Source of the DNA: Ectocarpus siliculosus
Lineage: Eukaryota > Sar > Phaeophyceae > Ectocarpales > Ectocarpaceae
Direction: 5' to 3'
Length of the DNA: 64,000 nt
NCBI GenBank assembly: GCA_000310025.1
Contig: FN649748.1
Coordinates: forward strand, 3,154,381 to 3,218,380
Made by a program: the position numbers and the translations under genes. Position 1 is the first letter of the stretch, and each line of letters starts with the position of its first letter. Under the pieces are notes generated by a model. That model ran no database searches, was not told where the DNA came from, and was given only the letters and a program-made list of their open reading frames with translations. Below, piece after piece: positions 12,287 to 21,574 of the stretch.

Positions 12287-13856
12287 CGTCTGCCCGGTTG
12301 CCGCCGGTACAAGCCCGAAGGCACTTCCGCCTGCATGGGCCAGGTCACGAGGTGTTAGAAGAGGAAAGGGAGCTGGGGGTGGGGGGGCAGCAGGGCTCCC
12401 ATGGCGCGGATCGTACCGCGCAACATTACTCTGCAGACTCGTACAAAGTGAGGCTGTTGCGATTCTTCTTCATGCGGTCGGCAGAGATTGTGAAACCACG
12501 CCTCATGTGCATGGCACCTTATGCGTTGACGGTCCAGAAATCGAGCAAATAATACAGCGGTCCTGGTTTCTCTGGCATCTTCTCTACACGGGCGGGGGGG
12601 AGGGGGGGTTGGGATTTGTGCAGCACCACAGTAGTGGGAGGAACAACAGAAACAACCCGTTCTGATTTGATGTGCGCATGTTGGTGTGATATTTACTAGC
12701 TTGTGTTCGCCGATATTCGGTACTGTACCTTCGAAGAGCAGGGAACCTACGGTGTTGGGCAGAAGTCAGTTGCGTCTACGGCGCCTTAGAGAATAAAAAG
12801 AAGCACTTGCTCCAGGAAGCCCGCTGATTTTTTCGCAGTGGAATGAGCGGCTGACCAACAGCAGTAAAACTACGTGTCCGTGGGTGAACAAAAGCCCCAA
12901 CGAATTCGGCCACAATTCTTCCGTCCTGGAAGCACAGGCGCCTACGTACGCGGCCTCCGAAAACACGTCGTTCTGACTGGTAAACTTTCTCCTGCATCCT
13001 GGTAAAAAGCAACACCCTCCACTCAAAGGCATGACATGACATAACAAGGTGGACGTGCATCGCGCACGGCACCTCAACAAACCTCCATCACGGCGGTGCA
13101 ATCGTCCCGGCCTCTCCCCCTCCCTCCCCAACATTATTTAGAAACCCATAACCCACCGGCGGGAGCAGGAGCCGTTGCAGCGGTAGCTCCAGCGGCACCG
13201 AAAGAAAGCGGTGTTCCCGCCGCCGTACCTCCAAATCCACCGGAGGCGGCCGCAGGCGCCAGCGCCGCGGCAGCTGGTGCAGCCCCGAACCGTCCTCCTC
13301 CTCCGAACACGGACGTCGTGGCCGCCGGCGCCGTGGCGGCCGAACCAAAGCCCCCACCGAAGCCCGCGGCGGCAGGCGCAGCGGCAGCGGGAGCGGGGCT
13401 CTTCCCGAAGCTGAAGCCCCCCGCGGCAGCGGGGGCGGCGGTAGAAGCAGTATTTTTCGCCCCGCCGAACCCGCCACTGAACGCTGCCGCCGCGGGAGCG
13501 GGTTTCGTCGTGCCAAAACCACCGCCGCCGAATGTTCCCGGTGCGGGAGCGGGTGCCGCCGAACCGAGGCCGCCGCCGCCGCCGAACACGGAAGTTGAGG
13601 CGGCCGGGGCGGCGGCGGAGGCGGCGGCGGGAGCGGTGCCGCTAGAAGCAGCTCCGAAGCCGCCGAAGGAAAACGCTGATCCGGGGGCGGGGGCCTGGGC
13701 GGCAGCCGGTGCCGCGGCCGGTGTCGATCCGAAACTGAAGCCCCCGGCGGCAGGCGTAGACGCCGCTGCTGCGGCGGGTTTTGTGGAGCCAAAGGAAAAG
13801 GCGGCTCCGCCGGAAGGGGCCGAAGCGGGGGTACCACCCGCCCCCGCGCCGAACAT
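436..13856 (-). CDS. NUP188: FG-repeat nucleoporin fused to a Nup188 scaffold N-terminus (partial, runs off the left edge)
   Basis: Nup188 is an inner-ring scaffold protein of the nuclear pore; FG repeats form the permeability barrier. My exon model on the minus strand is 13856-13157, 12330-9885, 9214-9098, 8768-8631, 7860-7744, 7367-7282, 6505-6277, 4770-4637, 2975-2774, (1872-1807) and 577-436. Junction phases agree from exon 1 to 2774. The exons after the FG part follow human Nup188 in order: GLANYYKK, SKLLHLDEVQCVQVLHAFL (human SKFLGLDEEQSVQLLQCYL, from memory), YFRNQRLAHLYLLHELL, then LALLGIEALDLQKV and GLADTWQDTSGYGAGIWGAE. About 70 expected residues between 2774 and 577 were not found, so an exon is missing from the model. 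The start ATG at 13856 opens MFGAGAGG. The C-terminal two thirds of the family lies outside the window. Alternative: two adjacent genes, an FG nucleoporin and Nup188. I favour one gene because the junction is in phase. Confidence 0.72.
1458..1521. repeat. (CAG)n trinucleotide tract
   Basis: About twenty CAG/TAG-interrupted CAG units in a Nup188 intron. Other CAG/CTG tracts lie at 4518-4537, 10200-10228 (coding alanine on the minus strand), 31289-31321 and 63957-63988, so they are a general feature of this genome. Confidence 0.9.
1807..1872 (-). CDS. Candidate small exon of the Nup188-like gene
   Basis: A 66-nt segment between a CTCGCAG acceptor and a CAG/GTGAAG donor, reading AKRRLLIEGPSEGSPEMIET and two more residues. 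It begins and ends in phase 0, so it fits directly after the 2975-2774 exon. I saw no family similarity. It may be a lineage-specific loop or a false exon. Confidence 0.35.
3000..3395. repeat. 52-bp tandem minisatellite in a nucleoporin intron
   Basis: About seven and a half copies of a 52-bp unit centred on ACCATGGGATTTGTAGGACA. Landmarks fall at 3088, 3140, 3192, 3244 and 3296, an exact 52-bp period. The outer copies are diverged. The array lies in the minus-strand intron 4636-2976, ending within 25 bases of the splice acceptor of the 2975-2774 exon. Confidence 0.92.
3505..3600 (+). repeat. Dispersed repeat family X, copy 1
   Basis: Contains the family core GACCATTGACCTCGCATC next to a GGACGGAGC block. 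Related copies are at 8222-8290, 9242-9345, 24640-24770 (inverted) and 48935-49059. No coding capacity is visible. Confidence 0.7.
5526..5745. mobile_element. MITE-like element A (terminal inverted repeats)
   Basis: The left end reads GACGTAAGATATCACACACC. The right end (5701-5745) is its imperfect inverse, ending GGGGGTGTGGTATATTACGTC, so the two ends form inverted repeats of about 40 bp around a body of about 130 bp that includes GAAAATGGCGG. Non-coding. A related full copy is at 55123-55333, and single ends are at 6926-6980 and 27083-27108. It lies in the Nup188 intron 6276-4771. Confidence 0.65.
5850..6231. mobile_element. MITE-like element B with internal tandem units
   Basis: Ends are GTGGCTCCGACACAAGAGGG and its inverse CCCTCTTGTAACGGAGCCAC. 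The interior holds about three diverged units of roughly 100 bp, each with GGTCGAAATCGGTCGTCACG. A 95-bp short version sits at 55347-55441. In both places element B lies just after element A. Non-coding. Confidence 0.65.
6926..6980. repeat. Solitary end of MITE-like element A
   Basis: GACGTAAGATAGCACACCCC followed by CTGGACTAGACTTTCGAAGC matches the left end of element A. I did not find a matching right end nearby, so this is probably a truncated copy. It lies in the intron 7281-6506. Confidence 0.55.
8222..8290 (+). repeat. Dispersed repeat family X, copy 2 (short)
   Basis: A poly-G run, a GTGCTCATG block and a GGACCATTGACC core match the family X consensus. Lies in the intron between the nucleoporin exons 8768-8631 and 7860-7744. 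Confidence 0.55.
9242..9345 (+). repeat. Dispersed repeat family X, copy 3
   Basis: GTGCTCATGTTAACGCATGC, then GCCATTGACCTCATCTACTA and a GGAGCGATATGCCGGG block match the other copies. Lies just upstream (minus-strand sense) of the 9214-9098 exon. Confidence 0.65.
9885..13856 (-). CDS. FG-repeat domain (exons 1 and 2) of the nucleoporin gene
   Basis: Exon 1 (13856-13157) has four FSFG repeats and several GFG motifs. Exon 2 (12330-9885) has about seventeen FSFG or LSFG repeats and one GLFG. Spacers are almost wholly Ala, Pro, Thr and Ser, more alanine-rich than the usual S/T/N/Q spacers. The intron 13156-12331 joins in phase (GCC G / GC GGA, giving AGGSAFG). Exon 2 ends DFWRNADDEQ before a GTGGGG donor at 9884. 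Near its end the frame changes across a 15-C tract at 10026-10040. No intron I could find fixes this, so a one-base homopolymer error in the assembly is likely. The long plus-strand reading frame at 10755-12170 is the antisense shadow of this Ala/Pro-coding repeat. Confidence 0.85.
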
Positions 13857-16800
13857 ACTGGGAGCTGACTTGCTCTCCCTTGGATGAGCTATGCAGCAGC
13901 CCTTTCCAAGGGCCGTAGAATGTAAAAAAACTCAGTCGCCCTGCAGGGTTGTTGCGCGAACGAGCAAGCGTGCACCGGGGGGGGGGGGTCAGCTGCGTTC
14001 AGAGACAGCAGTAGCTGTTGGTATGCCACAGGCCGAAGAAATAAGTTTGATTCAAGAACTTTGTTGCTTAGAGGGTGACAGACGTGAGGGAGGCAAGACG
14101 GGCTCCGCGTGCCATGTCCGTCGTATGTACCCATATCATCATCCACGGAACCCCCAAACAACCACCGTGACAATACGGGGCGACGATGGTGAATATCTCG
14201 TTTTTGCTCTTGTGATGGTGAGAATACAACAGCGGTAATTTCAAGCGAGAACCGGCAGGTATATCCAAGACCACATCTGCGTCTCCAGAATGTAGGGCGA
14301 GCTCGCCGTGGTACATTGTAGCAACCGCAAGATGGGATGCTACACCGAATCAACCAACCAAGCTCTCATTGAGCCGACAGCAGTTGCACAGACTCGCCAA
14401 CCGGCGGTGATGCGCCATCCTGGCAGTAGAGTACAACACCTGCTACTGTAGTACCAAAACTACAGTAATAGTACCAGCTCCAGTAACCTCCCAAGCCCTC
14501 GCGGCACTGACGGGAGGGGTGCGAGGTCAAGCAACTACAACAAGTATTAGGAAACATAAGTAGTGACAGAGAGCACGTTATTTGGCCGGAAATAGCAGTA
14601 CGCGGAACGTACAACTAGCTCCATGCTTGCTGACCACCACCATCACTGCTGTTATTTGTGTTTAAACACTTGCTTGTCTTGTCCGCCAGGCCAGCCGCAG
14701 TACTGCTGTGCACTGCCACAGCCTCCTGGGCCACCTTTGGTACAGAAGGATATGGGTCTATTGGAGACATACAGAAGCACGCATGTATGATGAAACTATT
14801 GCTGTATTTCCGAAAGAACGCAACCACCGGCGAAGGACGCCTACCCTGAAATCTTCCACGGAGCAAACACGCTACAAGTGCTATGCGGTGTGCATGCAGG
14901 AGAGGTCTGACCTCCGCAGCCCATGGGCTTGACGATGGGGGAAAATACTGCTGTAGAGGCAACACACACCGAGAGGGTGCGCTGAATAGCATAAGAAGCA
15001 ATTGCAGTCTAACAGCTGTTACAAACTGGCAGACAAAGCAGTAGGAGGATCATATTTGGAGACGCAGGAAACGAAAGAAAGCGGGCGCGACGGAACCAGG
15101 AGACAACGAGAGATGCATGGAGTACTGCTGCATTCGTAGAGAAGGTGTGTGTGGGGGATGGCTCCGCAGCTCGTAGCCAAACACGATTTCAAAAAGTGGT
15201 AACATGGTAGCATACCCCATGTCGAGAAACTTTATGGCACACCCTCGATTGCCGCAGAGTAGGTCCACGCAAGTGGTCCACACAAAGATCTACAAGCACC
15301 AGCCATAACACACCGGGGTGTAGCCCAGCGTCATTCGCGCGGTGCTAGTCCTCGCCGGAAGGCCAAATTCAACGACATTTTGAAACAGAAAGGCGTTGAG
15401 GATGTTGTGGTGGCACTGCTGTACATACGTGGTTCTGATCCACTTCACAAACCTGACGTGCTGGCCTCCCAATAAACCGCCCAGGCGCCAGCAGCTCTCG
15501 AAACGCAGCGTCCAGTTCCACCGGAACTGCACAACACGGCACAGCAGCGCGGTGTGTGCGGTGAGCGCAGCGGCTCAGGGAGTGCTGAAGGCCTGGATGG
15601 CTTTATTTTTCTGGACTTTCCATCCCCCCGCCCCTCGCCCCCTGCACAATTTTTGTGAAACGGTTTTCGGATTTTGGATGCAGAAAAATCCAATTGGAAA
15701 AATCCACACAACACACACGTCGTTATTTTTATCTGCATGCAGAGCTTCCGACGACATGCGTGTAACGATCATATTGTTTTTGGCCTGCCGTGGATTGGCG
15801 CTGCAGATCACTTCTGTACTCCAACCACAAATCGACTTGTTTGCACGGGTCTGATCGCGTTGAAGACCCAAAGCAAGCGGCACGCCATCCCAACTCCCAA
15901 ACCTACACCACACTATACATACATCATCATCAGCACTTTCTACTCTACACGGATCTCTCCGCGTCCACATCTCCCGAGCAAGACCGGAGACAAGACCAGC
16001 TACAACAGCATCTCCCGAGCACGACGGGAGACAAGACCAGCTATAACAGAGGGCTAAGGAAGGGGCAAAGTGAGTAGATGTAAAGGTATGGGCGGGGCTT
16101 CCTCAACTCTCGCCCTCGAGGTACTTCACACTCCCACACGAGTCTCTTCCCTGCTGTACCACATGCATAGACTGTGAAGTACTTGAGGTCTGTATCACTG
16201 GTACAGCATATAGTCTAGTTTTCCCTTCCGTAGCGGCGACCGTCTAGGAAACGACAAGTACATATCGTCACGGCGACAACTACAGCGATGTGGCATGCCT
16301 TTCCGTGCTTGGCCTGTTCATGGCTTTGCCAGAGTGACAGTGCATGCTGTAGCAACACTTTTTTCGCGTCGTGGAATTCCGCCACCTCTCTCCCTCTCTC
16401 CTCCTCCTCTCCTCTCGCTCTCTCCATATTTTCCCCTCCCGCGAACGTACCCGTTCGTCGTGCTGCTACGGCTCCTGGTAAAAGGAAAAGTGTCGCTACA
16501 CAATCCAACTACTGTAGATATGTATGTGTACTGTAGACTGCTGCATATCTAAAGTTGCCAAATATCTCCCCGAGGGGCTCAACAGAAGATCGGCGATCGC
16601 TTTTAACAGCAGACAGACAGTTTTACTGTCGTTGGACAAGGCCGATACGGCTGTCTGAGCCATGTGGTGCTTGATCTGTGGTCTGAACAGGTATTTATCT
16701 ACTCTACGCAATACCATACCATACGTTTTTTGTAGTTTCGGACTGCTTGACTAGGTCTCATTGCTTGACATGACGGTTGTATCGATGTAGTAGTGGCGAT

Positions 16801-17465
16801 GGTTCCGTTTCGGCGCTCAATTCGAATTCACGAATTATTCCGCCGCGTTGGTTCTCCGAGCTTTCGTGACGTGCTGGTTGATGCCCCTGCGCTCAGAAAT
16901 CCTACACCACAACAGTAGCATAAGTCCCACCCGTTGGCCATAGGTGTTGTTGTGTACATTGTCCAAGTTTTGCATACGGAGTATGTGAGGATTGGTTGAG
17001 CGTCTACTGTATGGTACCGTCTGGAACAGCACCACAAAAGCCTTCGGTACGGGAGCGGGGACGTCTACTGTAGATTGTGGGCAATCCATTTTCCCCACGT
17101 ATCCCGTATCCCGGGTTTTGGATCATTAGACTACTGCGGTACTCCGGACGGACACATCACGGTGTCCATTCCAGGCATCAGCTTGCTCCCCGATGCAGCC
17201 GAGAACCTCACACGACTATGGACATCAAATCCTGAGGCATCTCGAGAAGGGCGGGTGATGAAGATCGGGAAGAGGCGCGATCTTCGCGCGAGGTTTCAAA
17301 GGTGATGGAGGGTTTAAGGATTTTTGGGAACCGCAGTTGTGATCATCGTGTTGTTCACGGTTTGATGTCTACACATCAGTCAAAATTTTGGTAGACACCA
17401 CACTCCCCTCCGCCCCCCACCCGTTCCTCCCTTTCGTGTGTGTCCAATGCTTTGTGGGTTTGACT
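13857..17465. other. Intergenic region, no recognised gene
   Basis: Short open frames on both strands show no recognisable family and no coherent splice pattern. The left end must hold the promoter of the nucleoporin gene, but I see no clear TATA box. The only structure noted is an imperfect hairpin at 16115-16187 (CTCGAGGTACTTCACA pairing with TGTGAAGTACTTGAG). An open frame at 17075-17305 was not recognised. Confidence 0.5.
16115..16187. other. Imperfect hairpin
   Basis: Arms at 16115-16130 and 16173-16187 share a perfect 10-bp core (GTACTTCACA and its complement) and are separated by about 42 bases. It could be a small-RNA precursor, a transcription end structure, or chance. Confidence 0.4.
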
Positions 17466-17811
17466 ACATAGATAGTCCATACTGCTGTTGTTGCAAACAC
17501 ACAGCAGTAATCGAGCTATGTGTGCATGAAACATTTTGCTCTGGTTCACTTTTGCCTCCACAACCCGAGAATCCCACTGCTGTATCTCGACCTACAAGAC
17601 TCCAATCAACAAACCAGCACTGGCAGAAGTGTGTGGAAGATGCTGTGACAGCACAACTAAGTCGACACTCGTACGACTTCTATGTACGGTCGGCGTCTGG
17701 TCCATACTGCTGTAGAAATACAAAAATCGAGCCATCTTTTTTTTTTTCCATACTAATAGCCAGAAATGTATCACGTCACGACGACCATCCTGAGTATATA
17801 TATACACTATG
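17466..17811 (+). repeat. Direct repeat A, left copy
   Basis: About 340 bp, nearly identical to 19195-19535. Both copies begin near TGCTGTTGCAAACACACAGC (with a small difference in the left copy) and end in a poly-T stretch followed by GACGACCATCCTG. A diverged partial third copy lies at about 18830-18980. No coding capacity. It also carries the family Y core (complement of GATTGGAGTCTTGTAGG). Confidence 0.85.
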
Positions 17812-18320
17812 GTTAAGGATTGGCCCCCCGCCCCCCAATGGGGCTGGGGGCCAACATCCAGGACGGATGGTGGTGAGTGTCCGGGAGGAAGGAAAGAAGA
17901 AGAAAAGGGGAGAAGATTTGTAGGGGCGGGAAGAAGGGACGCGGTGTTGGGAGAGGCAAGGAAGTGGTGAAGAATTTCGACACTCGACGAGCGCGCGGTC
18001 CCGTCGGGGGTGAAAGGGAAATGTCAGTCCGTAGTCTTGTCTCTATCGGAATCGAAAAGCCGAAAACTCGAGGTATACATTATGTACATAACGATGGAGA
18101 AGGCCGGCGAGGAAGGTACGAAGAGAGGAAATTGCACCCCACGTTCGAAGTCGGTGTGAAAACCGCCGCAAGGAAGGAGTGCGGAGGGAACAAAAAAAAA
18201 AGCGGAGACGTCGACGTTTGCGTCGTGGAACGATCCTTCCGTATAACGCAGGTACTCACCAATGCAAGACAAAGAGGTAAAATACCCATCGTGAAAGTCA
18301 AAGTAGCGCAGGTCATAACT
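17812..18320 (+). repeat. Long inverted repeat B, left arm
   Basis: About 500 bp that recurs inverted at 19541-20038. The outer end is TTAAGGATTGGCCCCCCGCC and the inner end is CGTGAAAGTCAAAGTAGCGC. Both arms carry a frame reading RGIHYVHNDGEGRRGRYEER and onward, but the frames break differently at each end, so I do not call a gene. Confidence 0.88.
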
Positions 18321-19194
18321 GCATATGACTCATGCGCGGAGAAGTTACCACGGAGACTTATCAACAAGCAAGAAGTTTGAAGGCCGGCTGAGAAGGTTTG
18401 AAGCCACAAACACTTCAGCGACGATGGCAAGCGCAACGTCAAAACTTCACAGGAAGAAAAGTGCATATACGAAAAGTGCATACAAAAAAAGAAAAGGCCG
18501 GATGCCGACCTGTGGCTCTCTCGGAATGAAGGGATTCCCACAATTTCCAACAGGTAATCCACAAGTAAGTACGGACATGAAGTTACTGGGTAGAGAGAGA
18601 TCGGAACGGTTTTTCATGTGAAGACAACAACAACAACAACAATGATGATGATGAAGGTCGACCCGCCCTGCGTCGTTCGGTGTAAAATGATAAATGCGAA
18701 AGATGGACTGCGTAAAGATCCAGCGGTCTTTTTCGGCAGTGGCAAAGAAATATGCAACCACATGTCGCAAAAAAAAAAGTTGAGCGGGATACTCTAGTAA
18801 ATAGAACACCGCCTTCTCTGTTGTTGCAGGCAGGTTTGCTTCCACAACCTGGAACCCAACCCACTCTTGTATTTCGGCCTATAAGACTCCAATCGACGCA
18901 AGCAGTGCGCGGAAGATGCCGTGACAGCACAACTCCACTCTCCTACGACATATATGTACAGTAGTACTGCTGTCGTTGTAGCACCATGTGGAAGATCTCC
19001 GAGGGGTCCTTCCGCCTGCGCGGTAACGACAACATGGCGAGAGCTCTACGTGTACCTGTCGTCGACACATGTGGCAGCCGCGCGACACACGAACGGATGT
19101 TTGCATCGCACTGTACTATGGTTCGCCGTGGCAGAAAGTATCACATCCAGTTAGGTCGTTGCGGTAGTACGCGGACGTCGTTCGGCGTCTAGTC

Positions 19195-19535
19195 TATACT
19201 GCTGTTGCAAACACACAGCAGTAATCGAGCTACAGTATGCATGAAATTTTTTGCGCTGGTTCACTTTTGCCTCCACAACCCGAGAATCCCACTGCTGTAT
19301 CTCGACCTACAAGACTCCAATCGACAAACCAGCACTGGCAGAAGTGCGTGGAAGATGCTGTGACAGCACAACTGAGTCGACACTCGTACGACTTCCATGT
19401 ACAGTCGGCGTCTGCTCCATACTGCTGTAGAAACACAAAAATCGAGCCATATATATTTTTTTTTTTCCATACTAATAACAAGAAATGTATAAAGCACGAC
19501 GACCATCCTGTGAGTTTATATATAACATGATGATA
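19195..19535 (+). repeat. Direct repeat A, right copy
   Basis: Matches 17466-17811 with few differences over its whole length and is followed directly by the inverted arm of repeat B. The order is therefore A, B, spacer, A, B-inverted. Confidence 0.85.
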
Positions 19536-19540
19536 ACATG

Positions 19541-20038
19541 ATGACCTGCGCTACTTTGACTTTCACGATGGGTATTTTACCTCCCCGTCTTGCATTGGTG
19601 AGTACCTGCGTTGTACGGAAGGATCGTTCCACGACGCAAACGTCGGCGTCTCCGTTTTTTTTTTGTTCCCTTCGCACTCCTTCCTTGCCGCGGTTTTCAC
19701 ACCGACTTCGAACGTGGGGTGCAATTTCCTCTCTTCGTACCTTCCTCGTCGGCCTTCTCCATCGTTATGCACATAATGTATACCTCGAGTTTTCGGCTTT
19801 TCGATTCCGATAGACAAGACTACGGACTGACATTTCCCTTTCACCCCCGACGGGACCGCGCGCTCGTCGAGTGCCGAAATTCTTCACCACTTCCTTGCCT
19901 CTCCCAACACCGTCCCTTCTTCCCGCCCCTACAAATCCTCTCCCCTTCTTCTTTCCTTCCTCCCGGACACTCACCACCATCCGTCCTAGATGTTGGCCCC
20001 CAGCCCCATTGGGGGGCGGGGGGCCAATCCTTAACCCT
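19541..20038 (-). repeat. Long inverted repeat B, right arm
   Basis: Inverse of 17812-18320; it ends in GGGGGGCGGGGGGCCAATCC and TTAACC. The high similarity of the arms implies a recent duplication or a gene-converting foldback. Confidence 0.88.
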
Positions 20039-20527
20039 AGTACATATATATACAGCATACCACGTCCCAATCACATTCTGGTCGAGAGCGCCTTACACAG
20101 AAGAGGAGTGACTCAAGTTCCTTTGGTAGAGTCTGAGCGACGCGAGAATAACCTCTAGCGCGTCACGTCCATGTTACGCATAGCATTCACATATTATTGT
20201 AGCCTATAATAGACTGGGCATCTAACCCTGAGGCCCTTGCCCCATAGATCGGAGTTCTACTTACACCTATTCATGACACACCAATCCACCACCGAGCATC
20301 TATCTCCTTATACGCTACCACCCAACACCTACCACGGTACATTCAACAATAACACAACACCAACGAACCTACCGCAGAACGATGTAGTATTCACTTCAAA
20401 CAGCAACAAGAACTTCTGCGACGGCTTTCATTCACATGCCGGCAAACTCTTTACGCGACCGACGGTCGCACTACCCAACGGTTGACATCGTCTGTCAGTG
20501 CCTATGACACGAACCTCCCCCATCACA
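20039..20527. other. Short intergenic stretch, nothing recognised
   Basis: Lies between the repeat B right arm and the 3' end of the glycosyltransferase gene. No repeat, RNA gene or conserved frame was seen. It should contain the glycosyltransferase 3' untranslated region. Confidence 0.5.
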
Positions 20528-21574
20528 TCAATCTCTGCCGCTGTCGTTATCGTCGGGAAGGTTCCACAGATGTGCCTCCTTCATCCATGTAGCCATCCCC
20601 TCTCCTTTGTCACTACTGACACAGTGCGCCACGATCGTGTCGTTTGAAATTGGTGTCCGCCGGCAGCTTCGTGTGTACTTGTTATGCGGCAGCAGAGTTA
20701 CTTTCAATGAACCCCCATCAACAGTGATATTTTCAATCACGCCCGTCCCTGGTCGCGTGTTATCCGTGAAGTTCATGTCACTCATTGGATCCCAAACGAC
20801 ATCGAGCTTATTCAACGCTTCGTTCACAGCGATTTGGTCGTTTCCCAACTCATTCGCGATTTCCTCCACGACCGTCATGAACGCCTGCATTGCGCTGCCA
20901 CCAGCCCGAAAGAACGCAAAACCCATGCAGATAGTTGCTCCCCACTTGTGATACAACGGGAAAGGCATTACGGCCCTCGATGCAACGACGTTGCTGTCCA
21001 GAAACGCATCTGAAGCCAAGTCATCCGTCGGATCGCGGAGCCAAATTGCATCGGCATCCGACATCAATACGTCTTGGCCAGCGTTCAACAAACATATGGT
21101 GACGTCAATCCTCAGCACCCATATATCGCCTCGTGACACTGGGCATCCCAAGCAGCCATACCGAACACAACGTATCCCCAGGCCGTCGAAAATCGCCACA
21201 GATTCCTCGTCGAGGCACACTAGGTACAGGTTTTCTCGGGAGAATGTCGAATGAAGCTCCATGTTCGAGATAAAGTTCTCTTCCAGGCTGGCGTAAGGTT
21301 CGGACACGACTTGGAACACCACCGCCGGGCTTGATCGAGGAGGCAACCACGCGAGCATGTCAGAGCAAGAAGAGTCCTTTGTTATGGGCGGAAGGGTGCC
21401 CGCGACGGTGTCGTTGGCCAACCCCATCGTATGGACGACAACGTTGTCGGCCTCGTCCGGCTCGGCGTCCGGCCCGGCGGCATGTATGGAGGATGTCTTC
21501 AGACACACCACCAGACACCAAGTAAGTAGCCACCCCCTAAGCACCCGTACGCTTGTTGTCCACCCCGTCCCCAT
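20528..21574 (-). CDS. Nucleotide-diphospho-sugar glycosyltransferase (GT77/PF03407-like), intronless
   Basis: A 348-residue open frame from ATG at 21574. Residues 11-33 form a hydrophobic signal-anchor (VLRGWLLTWCLVVCL), typical of Golgi type II glycosyltransferases. The metal- and sugar-nucleotide-binding DxD motif is at 172-181 (SDADAIWLRD). It is followed by the family-like blocks WGATICMGFAFFRAG (211-225) and NDQIAVNEAL (245-254). Cysteines and four N-x-T sites (54, 268, 282, 311) suit a lumenal domain. The layout resembles PF03407 proteins such as plant RG-II xylosyltransferases. Donor and acceptor sugars cannot be read from sequence. It has no introns, unlike the other genes here, which could mean retroposition or simply a one-exon family. 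It lies alone between repeat-rich regions. Confidence 0.78.
   Translation of the reverse strand: MGTGWTTSVRVLRGWLLTWCLVVCLKTSSIHAAGPDAEPDEADNVVVHTMGLANDTVAGTLPPITKDSSCSDMLAWLPPRSSPAVVFQVVSEPYASLEENFISNMELHSTFSRENLYLVCLDEESVAIFDGLGIRCVRYGCLGCPVSRGDIWVLRIDVTICLLNAGQDVLMSDADAIWLRDPTDDLASDAFLDSNVVASRAVMPFPLYHKWGATICMGFAFFRAGGSAMQAFMTVVEEIANELGNDQIAVNEALNKLDVVWDPMSDMNFTDNTRPGTGVIENITVDGGSLKVTLLPHNKYTRSCRRTPISNDTIVAHCVSSDKGEGMATWMKEAHLWNLPDDNDSGRD

Noticed and set aside
9885-13856. FG exons as a separate Nup62 or Nup98-type gene
   Set aside because: No coiled coil or autoproteolytic domain follows, and the exon ends in phase with Nup188-like sequence. Still the main alternative.
13096-13887. Plus-strand 263-residue Pro/Ala-rich open frame
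   Set aside because: Antisense of FG exon 1; no domain.
17466-19535. Direct repeats A as a possible LTR pair
   Set aside because: No internal coding region, no primer-binding or polypurine site that I could see, and one copy is followed by an inverted repeat; treated as a composite non-LTR repeat.
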